Shown: one piece after another, positions 15,422-23,069 of the stretch
Numbering within the stretch: the first letter of the stretch is position 1
How the letters are laid out: each line of letters begins with the position of its first letter
NCBI GenBank assembly: GCA_963717195.1
Contig: CAVQVR010000021.1
Coordinates: forward strand, 806,001-870,000
Origin: JACDAE01 sp963717195
GTDB lineage: Bacteria; Chloroflexota; Ktedonobacteria; Ktedonobacterales; Ktedonobacteraceae
DNA: 64,000 nucleotides
Direction: 5' to 3'
Notes under the pieces: model-generated
Told to the model about the DNA's origin: nothing
What the model saw: only the letters and a program-made list of their open reading frames with translations
The model's database searches: none
Translations under genes and position numbers: made by a program

Positions 15422-17446
15422 TTACACATCTAGATTCGCACTCTTCGCGTGGCTCTCAATAAAGCGCTTGCGAGGTCCCACTTCGTCGCCCATGAGCATA
15501 TTGAAGACCTTATCGGCCTCCATGGCCTCTTCAATATCGACGCGTAGAATGGTGCGCTTGCCCGGATCCATAGTGGTATCCCACAATGTCTCAGGGTTCA
15601 TCTCACCAAGACCTTTGTAGCGACCAACCTCAGGCTCCTTACCGTTATGCGTGGCACTGTACTCGGTAACGATAGCATCTCGCTCCTCATCTGTGTAGAC
15701 GAAGCGCGTTTGCTTGCCCACTTTGATGTGGAACAGAGGGGGCTGTGCGATGTACAGGTGACCGTCGAGGATCAACTGCACCATGTGACGGAAGAAGAAG
15801 GTCAACAGCAGCGTGCGGATATGAGCACCATCTACATCAGCGTCGCACATGATTACGATGCGACCATAGCGCAGCCGGGCCATATTGAAGTGCTCGTCGA
15901 TGCCAACACCGATGGCGGTAATGATATTTTTGACCTCTTCATTTTTGAGGATCTTGTCGAGTCCTACGCGCTCTACGTTCAGGATTTTCCCTCGTAGTGG
16001 TAGAATGGCCTGGAAGTGACGGTCACGCCCTTGCTTCGCACTTCCACCGGCGGAATCTCCTTCGACCAGGTAGAGCTCACAACGATCAGCATGCTTTTCA
16101 CTACAATCAGCCAGTTTGCCTGGGAGCGTGGTGTCTAGAGCGTTCTTGCGCTGTATCAGATCTTTGGCGGCACGGGCAGCTTCACGAGCACGCGCAGAAG
16201 TGAGACACTTATCAATGATTGCTTTGCCCTCGCTCGGCGTTCGCTCCAGGTACTGGGCTAACATGTCAGCAGTAATCGCTTCAACGATTGGACGAACCTC
16301 TGCATTGTTGAGCTTACTCTTGGTCTGCGCCTCGAATTGTGGGTTCGGGATCTTAACGCTGACAACAGCAGTCAATCCCTGGCGCACATCGTCGCCAGTC
16401 AGGTTGCCGTCTTTCTCTTTGAGCAGGTTGACCTTACGTGCGTAATCGTTGAGGGTGCGCGTGAGAGCACTGCGGAAGCCTGTGATATGCATGCCTCCAT
16501 CGACGGTATTGATGCCGTTGGCGAAAGAGAATTCGGTACATGTCCAGCTATCGTTATATTGTAAGGCCACCTCGACCTTCATACCATCGACTTCGCGGAC
16601 TAGACTGACGGGACGAGCCTGCAAAGTGTTTCTGTTCTTGTTCAGATAGCGCACAAACGAAACCAGGCCACCCTCAAAGTAGAAGGTCGCCTCACGGTCG
16701 GTACGCTCGTCAACCAGGCTGATAGTCATACCACGGTTGAGGTAGGCCATCTCACGGAAACGCTGGGCAAGGATCTCAAAGCTGTAGTCACGCGTTTCCA
16801 TAACGGTGAGGTCGGCTAGAAACGACGTTTTGGTACCTCTACCTTCTACAGGCCCTAGATCAAGGAGTTCTGTGACAGGGACACCTTTTTCGTAGCGCTG
16901 CCGCCAGAGATGCCCATCACGTTTGACATCGACCTGGCACCACTCTGAAAGAGCATTAACAACTGAGACACCTACGCCGTGCAGGCCGCTACTAATCTGA
17001 TAGCCACCACCGCCAAACTTACCACCCGCGTGCAAGACAGTCATCACCACTTCAAGCGTCGACATATCGGGACGCTGATGGTGTTTCTCAACAGGAATAC
17101 CGCGTCCATTATCTTCCCCAGTCACAGAGCCATCCGCGTGGATAGTGACCTTGACGGTATCAGCCTCACCTGCCATCACTTCATCGATACTATTATCGAC
17201 AACTTCGTAAATTAGATGGTGCAGACCACGCTGATCGGTTGCGCCAATATACATACCTGGGCGTACACGTACAGCCTCTAATCCTTCGAGAATCTGGATA
17301 TTTTGTCCACCATAACTATCATTACTACTGCTACCGCCATTTACCTTGCCATTCCCGTTCCCGTTCCCATTCCCATCATTATTTAAAGCTTCAGCATTAT
17401 CATCAGGAAGTTGCTCTGCCATTATCGATTCTCGTGTCTTCGCCAT
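15422..17446 (-). CDS. gyrB: DNA gyrase subunit B
   Basis: ATPase subunit of type II topoisomerase, introducing negative supercoils with GyrA. GHKL ATPase motifs are near the N-terminus (VVDNSIDE, EDNGRGIPVE, GGKFGGGGYQISSGLHGVGVS), then the transducer domain, then TOPRIM (LVEGDSAGGSA, PLRGKILNVE, CDADVDGAHI) and the C-terminal GEMNPETLWDTTMDP. About 674 residues is the short form without the enterobacterial insert. ATG at 17446 lies 8 nt after GGAG and is preferred over TTG at 17449. The N-terminus carries a low-complexity Asn/Gly run (about 22-36) not found in most GyrB. The stop codon abuts the transposon end. TopoIV ParE is a close relative, but the motifs and TOPRIM insert pattern favour GyrB. 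Confidence 0.93.
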   Translation of the reverse strand: MAKTRESIMAEQLPDDNAEALNNDGNGNGNGNGKVNGGSSSNDSYGGQNIQILEGLEAVRVRPGMYIGATDQRGLHHLIYEVVDNSIDEVMAGEADTVKVTIHADGSVTGEDNGRGIPVEKHHQRPDMSTLEVVMTVLHAGGKFGGGGYQISSGLHGVGVSVVNALSEWCQVDVKRDGHLWRQRYEKGVPVTELLDLGPVEGRGTKTSFLADLTVMETRDYSFEILAQRFREMAYLNRGMTISLVDERTDREATFYFEGGLVSFVRYLNKNRNTLQARPVSLVREVDGMKVEVALQYNDSWTCTEFSFANGINTVDGGMHITGFRSALTRTLNDYARKVNLLKEKDGNLTGDDVRQGLTAVVSVKIPNPQFEAQTKSKLNNAEVRPIVEAITADMLAQYLERTPSEGKAIIDKCLTSARAREAARAAKDLIQRKNALDTTLPGKLADCSEKHADRCELYLVEGDSAGGSAKQGRDRHFQAILPLRGKILNVERVGLDKILKNEEVKNIITAIGVGIDEHFNMARLRYGRIVIMCDADVDGAHIRTLLLTFFFRHMVQLILDGHLYIAQPPLFHIKVGKQTRFVYTDEERDAIVTEYSATHNGKEPEVGRYKGLGEMNPETLWDTTMDPGKRTILRVDIEEAMEADKVFNMLMGDEVGPRKRFIESHAKSANLDV

Positions 17447-17556
17447 CAAAAAACTCCAATACGGATGAGCTCGCCTCCAGGCAAAGTATGCAGGGAGGTG
17501 AGTTCTTGTGGAAGGTTAGCCTACACCTATAAAAGGTATTCCAACAGAACATAGCG

Positions 17557-17597
17557 AATGTGGTAAAGTGGCCACATTGCGACACCTCATTATACCA
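17557..17597 (-). promoter_or_regulatory. Extended -10 promoter and AATGTGG dyad upstream of gyrB
   Basis: On the minus strand TGG-TATAAT (17597-17589) is an extended -10 element. Downstream of it AATGTGG-N8-CCACATT (17557-17578) forms a dyad, and another CCACATT-like half lies over the -10 (17596-17602). This could be an operator controlling gyrB; the protein that would bind it is unknown. Confidence 0.4.
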
Positions 17598-17614
17598 CAT
17601 TTCACGCGATCCAG

Positions 17615-17678
17615 GTAGGGGCCAGATTTATCGCGCCCAGGTGATGGCTCACCTGGGCGCGATAAATCTGGCCCCTAC
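17615..17678. repeat. Perfect 30-bp inverted repeat, GTAGGGGC palindrome family
   Basis: Arms 17615-17644 and 17649-17678 are perfect complements with a 4-nt loop. The outer edge is GTAGGGGCC and the inner edge CGCCCAGGTGA, shared with the palindrome at 45132-45211. The purN stop codon lies in the right arm, so the last nine PurN residues are encoded by the repeat. It may also act as a bidirectional transcription barrier between gyrB upstream DNA and purN. Confidence 0.85.
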
Positions 17679-18323
17679 AATGCTCTTCACCGCTTCCACA
17701 ATCAACTGGTGCTCCACATTTTTGATACGCTCATGCAGTACCTCCTCCGTATCACCCTCCTCAATTCTGACCTCAGCACGACAGATGACGGGACCGGCAT
17801 CTACCTCTGGCGTTACATAATGAACAGTGCTGCCAGTGACTTTGACGCCTGCTTCAAGGGCATACTTGACGACATGCAGGCCACGGAAGACAGGAATTAC
17901 TGTTCCATTGCTGGTAGTATAGGTACTACCGCTACCATCATCGGGGAGCAACGCAGGATGCAGGTTGATAATACGCCCGGCGAAGTGGCTGATGAATTCA
18001 GCGCTGAAAATACGCATCCAGCCTGCCAGAACGATGAGATCAGTCTGGAAGAGGGAAAGCAAGGCAGTCAGTTTTGCTTCGGCCTCCACTCGCTGACGCC
18101 AGGGAAGATAGATGGCAGGAAGTTTATGTTGCAGCGCTCTTTGCAACCCATACGCGTCTGCTTTGTTGCTTACAACCAGTACGATTTCCACGCTGGATAG
18201 CTGTTTATTTTCAAGAGCATCAATCAGTGCTTGCAGGTTGCTTCCACTACCAGAGACAAGGACGGCGATCCGCAATGGGATCCGTCTTTCCTCCGCTAAA
18301 GAAAGTTGTTCTGACAACCCCAT
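17649..18323 (-). CDS. purN: Phosphoribosylglycinamide formyltransferase (GAR transformylase)
   Basis: Transfers a formyl group from 10-formyl-THF to GAR in purine synthesis. The substrate loop LVSGSGSNLQALID is near residue 20, INLHPALLP near 140 and the conserved TVHYVTPEVDAGPVI near 170. After HPALLP there is an insert (DDGSGSTYTTSNGTVIP) not present in the usual KYPGLHTH segment, making the protein a little longer than average. The C-terminus (GARFIAPR) is encoded by the palindrome at 17615-17678, suggesting the original stop was displaced by insertion of that repeat. ATG at 18323 overlaps a TATAAT-like box. The start could lie slightly downstream. Confidence 0.88.
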   Translation of the reverse strand: MGLSEQLSLAEERRIPLRIAVLVSGSGSNLQALIDALENKQLSSVEIVLVVSNKADAYGLQRALQHKLPAIYLPWRQRVEAEAKLTALLSLFQTDLIVLAGWMRIFSAEFISHFAGRIINLHPALLPDDGSGSTYTTSNGTVIPVFRGLHVVKYALEAGVKVTGSTVHYVTPEVDAGPVICRAEVRIEEGDTEEVLHERIKNVEHQLIVEAVKSIVGARFIAPR

Positions 18324-18480
18324 ATTATACTATTCTCTCTTCCATTAATTTTTGGCAACTTTACCTAAAAGTATTTTCCTTGTTTCTAGCATAGATATAG
18401 ATACATAGAAAAAATACGTCTTCTATGACGTAGAGATGCGTCGGTGGACCTCAAGCCTCAAGGGAAAATGGACGAATTGT

Positions 18481-19194
18481 TTAACGATTATAATAAAGAA
18501 TACGTCCACAGTTCGTACACATTTGTAACTCCTGGCTAATACGAACTTGTTGTAGCTCACTGGGAGTTAAAATGACACGGCACCACTGGCACGAGTTCTG
18601 CTCCACTTTAGAGACCGCTCTCCCCTGTTTTGTACGTCTCATGGCATCATAGCGTAGAAGGATTTCCTGCTCAACTCCTGATGAGAGCTCCTTTCTTTTC
18701 TTTTGCAATTCCTGCTGTTTCATCTCAAGCTGGTCACGCCGTGCCACCAGTGATGCAGCTTCCTGCTCCCACGTATCCTCCGCTTGTTTGAGCGCTACAT
18801 ATTTGCGTTGCGCCATTTCTTGCAATGTCTCTGCAACATCAAGCACTTCTAACGTAACTTCCTCCTGGTGACTCTGTTGCCCACGAAGATGTTGGACTTC
18901 ATTTTGAAGCGACTGAAGTTCTTTTGGGTTATTCACTCCACCACTAAAAAGACGTTCTTCCTGAGTTTTAAGACGGCTATTCACGTCTTCAAGCGTCCAT
19001 TCCGCCTCTTTTTGTGCCTGCAATCCGGTCTGTAATTGTTGTTGCGCGGCTTTATACTCGGCACGTAATCTCTTCAGGTCGGCATTTCCTTGCAGGGTAT
19101 GCGTCACCGACTGTAACTCTGCAGCCAGACGATCCAGTTCAAGGTCAACCTGCTGGAGATGGAAGAGTTGTGCCGCCAGTTGTGTTGTATTCAT
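18481..19194 (-). CDS. C4-type zinc-ribbon coiled-coil protein (DUF164/CT398-like)
   Basis: About 237 residues. The first 190 are a long heptad-rich coiled coil (LFHLQQVDLELDRLAAELQ onward). The C-terminus carries a zinc ribbon, CQWCRVIL and CTNCGRILYY, with Cys spacing typical of the zf-RING_7/DUF164 family, thought to bind nucleic acids or chaperone other proteins; the exact role is unknown. ATG at 19194 follows AGGAG; the upstream in-frame ATG at 19245 has no ribosome site. A good sigma-70 type promoter lies upstream. Confidence 0.8.
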   Translation of the reverse strand: MNTTQLAAQLFHLQQVDLELDRLAAELQSVTHTLQGNADLKRLRAEYKAAQQQLQTGLQAQKEAEWTLEDVNSRLKTQEERLFSGGVNNPKELQSLQNEVQHLRGQQSHQEEVTLEVLDVAETLQEMAQRKYVALKQAEDTWEQEAASLVARRDQLEMKQQELQKKRKELSSGVEQEILLRYDAMRRTKQGRAVSKVEQNSCQWCRVILTPSELQQVRISQELQMCTNCGRILYYNR

Positions 19195-19374
19195 TGCACT
19201 GCTCCTATGTATCCTCCGTAAGTGTTTTCCATAACACTTGAGCACCCCGATTGAGTCAAATCAGGGCTGAATGAGATATCTTTCTCCTTCTCTAAATCTC
19301 ATTCCAGGCGTTTTGCCCGCTGCACAGCTAAATTCTTACTCCACAAATCTCGATTTTAATGGAGTCAATATTAT

Positions 19375-19403
19375 ATTATACCGTCTGCTCGTGCTAACTA
19401 CAA
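19375..19403 (-). promoter_or_regulatory. Sigma-70-type promoter for the zinc-ribbon gene
   Basis: On the minus strand TTGTAG (19403-19398), a 17-bp spacer, then TATAAT (19380-19375). The rest of the 19195-19529 intergenic region holds no gene; it is A+T-rich and probably also contains the rightward cupin promoter. Confidence 0.6.
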
Positions 19404-19529
19404 TGGCTATAGTTCACAGTATTTTTCGCGTTTAACACATACTTTGAGAGATTTTCACACTGTATTTACACACATATGTTAGACTAGAAGAAATTTTTTG
19501 CAAGTGGATTTCCCACAGGAGTAAAATAG

Positions 19530-19844
19530 GTGCAAGTTATTCGTTGGCAAAAACAAGAAGTACCTCAGGAACACGATCTACGTAAGCAGATGCAGTCCCA
19601 GGGTTTATCTCCCTATACATGGTCAAATGGTCCAGGTGAGCGCTATACAGTCCATAGTCACAGTTATCAAAAGGTGCTTTATTGTGTTCAAGGCTCTATC
19701 CGTTTTATTTTACCAGATGTGGAAGGAGACGCCGGGATTCTTCATCTCGCACCTGGCGATTGTATGATTCTTCCACCTCATGTTCGTCATAGCGCGGAGG
19801 TTGGTTCGCAAGGTGTGACCTGCCTGGAGGCTGCTCAGCATTAA
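19530..19844 (+). CDS. Small cupin-domain protein
   Basis: 104 residues, one cupin_2 barrel: GERYTVHSHSYQKVLYCVQGSIRF forms motif 1 with likely metal ligands His and, weakly, Gln/Lys, and LAPGDCMILPPHVRHSA forms motif 2 with His. The reaction is unknown; such small cupins are metal-binding enzymes or sensors. GTG at 19530 is 8 nt after AGGAG (19517-19521). It stands alone before guaA and is followed by a hairpin. Confidence 0.75.
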   Translation: MQVIRWQKQEVPQEHDLRKQMQSQGLSPYTWSNGPGERYTVHSHSYQKVLYCVQGSIRFILPDVEGDAGILHLAPGDCMILPPHVRHSAEVGSQGVTCLEAAQH

Positions 19845-19879
19845 TGTGATATACTCCAGATCAACCATAAGAAAATATA

Positions 19880-19902
19880 GTCAAGGTTTATTGCACCTTG
19901 AC
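19880..19902 (+). terminator. Hairpin after the cupin gene
   Basis: GTCAAGGT (19880-19887) pairs with ACCTTGAC (19895-19902) across a 7-nt loop. There is no T run directly after it, so termination strength is uncertain. Confidence 0.4.
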
Positions 19903-19941
19903 AGAGCCCTACAGTGGTGGAGATCGAAGCAATATATTTTT

Positions 19942-19968
19942 GTAGGGGCACCGTTTACAAGCCCCTGC
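19942..19968. repeat. Partial copy of the GTAGGGGC palindrome family
   Basis: GTAGGGGC (19942-19949), a short CCGTTTACAA middle and GCCCCTGC (19961-19968) form an imperfect hairpin just before the guaA ribosome site. The GTTTACA middle is shared with the copies at 30046 and 45132. Confidence 0.55.
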
Positions 19969-19987
19969 GGATGAAGAAAGGAAACCT

Positions 19988-21637
19988 ATGCATTCCTCCG
20001 AACGCCGACAGGCGATCATTGTTCTTGATTTTGGTTCACAGTACAGTCGGCTGATCACCCGTCGCGTGCGTGAGTGCCACGTATATAGCGAGCTTATGCC
20101 AGCGCATACGACACTGGCAGAGTTGCAGCAAAATACTCACCTTGATATCAAGGGGTTCATTCTCTCAGGTGGACCATCTAGCGTTTATGATCAGAATGCG
20201 CCTATCTGCGATCCTGCGATCCTGCATAGTGGTCTTCCCGTTCTTGGTATCTGTTATGGTATGCAATTGTTAGCCCTTCAACTGGGTGGACATGTAGCAC
20301 CTGCCCATGGACTGCGTGAATATGGCCCTGCCACTATCGAAGTAACCCCCTCCCTCCAACTAAGCAGCCGGTCCTTTCGCATATTTGAGGGCATCTCCGT
20401 CTCCCCTGCCCAGACCGAGCACCTGGACCCTTCATTGGCTTCACCGCCGCTACGCCTGCCCGTCTGGATGAGCCATGGCGATAGCGTCGATCAACTCCCT
20501 CCCGGTTTCAGCGTTATAGCTTGCACTGAGAGCAATCCCGTTGCCGCCATCGCTAATGATGAAGGCATAGTTGGACTGCAATTTCACCCCGAGGTGACCC
20601 ATACGCCACAGGGCAAAGACATTATTCGCAACTTCCTGTTCCGTATCTGTGGCTGCGAACCTGCCTGGACGGCTGGTTCCATGATTGAGGAGAGTGTTGA
20701 GCTAATTCGTACGCACGTGGGTCAGGAACGTGTGATCTGCGGACTTTCGGGCGGCGTTGACTCTGCGGTGGCTGCGCTCCTGGTCCATCGTGCCGTTGGT
20801 GAGCAACTCACTTGCGTCTTTGTCGACACAGGTCTGCTCCGTGCAGGTGAACGAGAGCAGGTTGTTGATACATTCAGCAGTCACCTTCACATTCCGCTGG
20901 TTGTAGTTGACGCACGCACACGCTTCCTGAATCGTCTCGCTGATATTATTGATCCGGAGCAGAAGCGCAAGATCATCGGCGAAGAATTTATCCGCGTCTT
21001 TGAGGAAGAAGCATTACACCTGGAAAAAGACCTGGGCGCAATTAACTTTCTGGCACAAGGAACCCTCTATCCAGATGTTATTGAAAGCACCAGCCACGAT
21101 ACTGCTTCAACCGCCGTGCGCATCAAGACGCATCATAACGTCGGCGGCTTACCCGAACAGATGACGCTAAAACTTGTCGAACCATTGCGTACACTTTTTA
21201 AAGATGAAGTTCGTGAGATTGGACTCGCGCTAGGATTACCCGAAGAATGGGTCTGGCGTCATCCGTTCCCAGGGCCAGGACTGGCCATCCGTATTATTGG
21301 TGCGGTCGATGAGCAACGCCTCGAAATACTACGAGCAGCCGATAAAATTGTGATCGATGAGATACGTCGTGCGGGCATATATCGCGAACTGGGCCAGGCT
21401 TTTGCTGTGCTCACTCCCTTACAGAGCGTTGGCGTGATGGGAGACGAGCGCACCTATGCCAATGTTGTAGCCGTTCGCGCTGTTACCAGTGGAGACTTCA
21501 TGACCGCTGACTGGGCACGTCTTTCACCAGAATTGCTGGCACGTATCTCCCATCGCCTGGTCAATGAGATACGCGCGGTCAATCGCGTCGTTTACGATAT
21601 CACCTCCAAGCCGCCTGCAACCATAGAATGGGAATAA
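19988..21637 (+). CDS. guaA: GMP synthase (glutamine-hydrolysing)
   Basis: 549 residues; converts XMP to GMP. The class I glutamine amidotransferase domain is N-terminal, with nucleophile in GICYGMQLLA and the HPEVTHT histidine/glutamate pair. The ATP pyrophosphatase P-loop is SGGVDSAVAAL near residue 255, and the GuaA C-terminal dimerisation domain ends in KPPATIEWE. The amidotransferase part has an insertion (about 125-170) compared with the E. coli enzyme, accounting for the extra length. ATG at 19988 follows AAAGGA. A nudix gene follows after 7 bp, probably cotranscribed. Confidence 0.95.
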   Translation: MHSSERRQAIIVLDFGSQYSRLITRRVRECHVYSELMPAHTTLAELQQNTHLDIKGFILSGGPSSVYDQNAPICDPAILHSGLPVLGICYGMQLLALQLGGHVAPAHGLREYGPATIEVTPSLQLSSRSFRIFEGISVSPAQTEHLDPSLASPPLRLPVWMSHGDSVDQLPPGFSVIACTESNPVAAIANDEGIVGLQFHPEVTHTPQGKDIIRNFLFRICGCEPAWTAGSMIEESVELIRTHVGQERVICGLSGGVDSAVAALLVHRAVGEQLTCVFVDTGLLRAGEREQVVDTFSSHLHIPLVVVDARTRFLNRLADIIDPEQKRKIIGEEFIRVFEEEALHLEKDLGAINFLAQGTLYPDVIESTSHDTASTAVRIKTHHNVGGLPEQMTLKLVEPLRTLFKDEVREIGLALGLPEEWVWRHPFPGPGLAIRIIGAVDEQRLEILRAADKIVIDEIRRAGIYRELGQAFAVLTPLQSVGVMGDERTYANVVAVRAVTSGDFMTADWARLSPELLARISHRLVNEIRAVNRVVYDITSKPPATIEWE

Positions 21638-21644
21638 GTGGGCA

Positions 21645-22463
21645 ATGCTCGAATTCGAAATCGTAGCGCGTGGATTGTATCATCCAGAACAGCTCGCCAT
21701 CGACTATGACCCGTTACAATGTATGCCTGTAACAACGGAGATACAGGCATGGATGGATGACCTGTGGCAACGGAAACTGGCACAGGCTCACGAGCAAAAC
21801 CGACGCCTCTTTGACACGCCGCTGTTTCGCTTTATCTCTGCCAATACTCAAATGGATGGATCTTTGCACCTTGTCATAGGCGATACCAGCTATAAAGAAT
21901 ATGTAACCACACGCACACCGGACTTTGCGCAAAAACATGCACGCGAAAACCTGGGCAATCCTCTCGCGGTGTGCTCCGTTGTTGAGACAAGCGACAAATA
22001 TATCCTGCTCGATAAGCGGCAAGGAGTTGATGTCTACGTCGGACGCTATCACGTTATTGGCGGCTTTTTTGAACGCGACCTGGATATGGACACGCAACCA
22101 GATCCATTTGCCGCAATACGTAGAGAGATACGCGAGGAGACGGGCATACAGGCATCAGATATCAAAGAACAATACTGCCTGGGGGTCGTCTATGATCTAT
22201 CAACACCACATGGCGAAATGTGCTTCCTGACACGCCTCACCATTTCTCTTCATGATGTGCTGCACGATCGAACACCAGAGGAAGATGAGATCAAGCAGAT
22301 CCACTCTTTGCGGGCAACATCTGAGAGCTTGCAAGAGTTTATTGTAACTAATCATGGGAATATTTCAGCGACGGGCGAGCCGAATTTACTGCTGTATGGA
22401 GGTGAGAAGTTTGGGAAAGAGTGGTTCGATGAAGCGATACGGTGTATCTTCGGCAAATACTAA
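21645..22463 (+). CDS. NUDIX hydrolase
   Basis: 272 residues. The Nudix box is in the second half: GGFFERDLDMD, then REIREETGI (about 160-170), which binds the metal for diphosphate hydrolysis. The first 100 residues are an unassigned N-terminal domain ending near SVVETSDKYILLDKRQ. The substrate cannot be read from sequence; nucleotide diphosphate derivatives are usual. It starts 7 bp after guaA, so co-expression with GMP synthesis is likely. Confidence 0.8.
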   Translation: MLEFEIVARGLYHPEQLAIDYDPLQCMPVTTEIQAWMDDLWQRKLAQAHEQNRRLFDTPLFRFISANTQMDGSLHLVIGDTSYKEYVTTRTPDFAQKHARENLGNPLAVCSVVETSDKYILLDKRQGVDVYVGRYHVIGGFFERDLDMDTQPDPFAAIRREIREETGIQASDIKEQYCLGVVYDLSTPHGEMCFLTRLTISLHDVLHDRTPEEDEIKQIHSLRATSESLQEFIVTNHGNISATGEPNLLLYGGEKFGKEWFDEAIRCIFGKY

Positions 22464-22679
22464 AATTAAGCCCTTGCATTAGCCCCACCACCATGTGATA
22501 TACTGAAGTACAACCGAATCAATGGAAAGCCATCTCAACCTTTAGAGAAAATCAATAGAATAGAGTAACCAGATCAGAAGTAAAATCGTTTGAACAGGAG
22601 AGGGTTATCGTCCTATTTCACCGTACCCACAACATACAATACAAACAGGTTCGCGCAGTGGTACAAGGGAGTAGATAAC

Positions 22680-23048
22680 ATGCAACCAAAAATACTGGTC
22701 GTCGACGATGACGAGAGCATTCTAGAAGTGATCCAGATTGTCCTGGAGAGCGAGGGTTATCAGATACAAATAAGCCAGAACGGTGATTGTTTTCAACACT
22801 TTACCGGTTGCTTACCTGACCTGATCTTACTTGATGTTTTATTGTCGGGAGAAGATGGACGCGAGATCTGCAAACAGTTAAAACACAATCAAACTACAGC
22901 TCATATTCCTGTCGTCATCCTCTCAGCTCATTCTGATGCAAACAAGCTCGTAGATGTAAGCGGAGCAGATGACTTTCTTGAAAAACCTTTCGACGTAGAA
23001 GTGCTTATCGAAATCGTTGAAAAACATCTTGTGTTGCTACAGAACTAA
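22680..23048 (+). CDS. Single-domain response regulator (receiver only)
   Basis: 122 residues, CheY/Spo0F type. The acidic pair is in LVVDDDES, the phosphoacceptor Asp in PDLILLDVLL, then Ser/Thr in VVILSAHS and Lys in FLEKPF. There is no output domain and no histidine kinase next to it, so the partner is elsewhere. ATG at 22680 is 8 nt after GGGAG; the frame opens earlier (22590), but those residues are not receiver-like. It converges with the kinase gene on the other strand, 21 bp away. Confidence 0.85.
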   Translation: MQPKILVVDDDESILEVIQIVLESEGYQIQISQNGDCFQHFTGCLPDLILLDVLLSGEDGREICKQLKHNQTTAHIPVVILSAHSDANKLVDVSGADDFLEKPFDVEVLIEIVEKHLVLLQN

Positions 23049-23069
23049 AATGCAGTTCCATTCTTCAAC

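Noticed and set aside
15375..17260. Several rightward open frames opposite gyrB
   Set aside because: They are antisense shadows of the conserved gyrB coding sequence without ribosome sites or domains.
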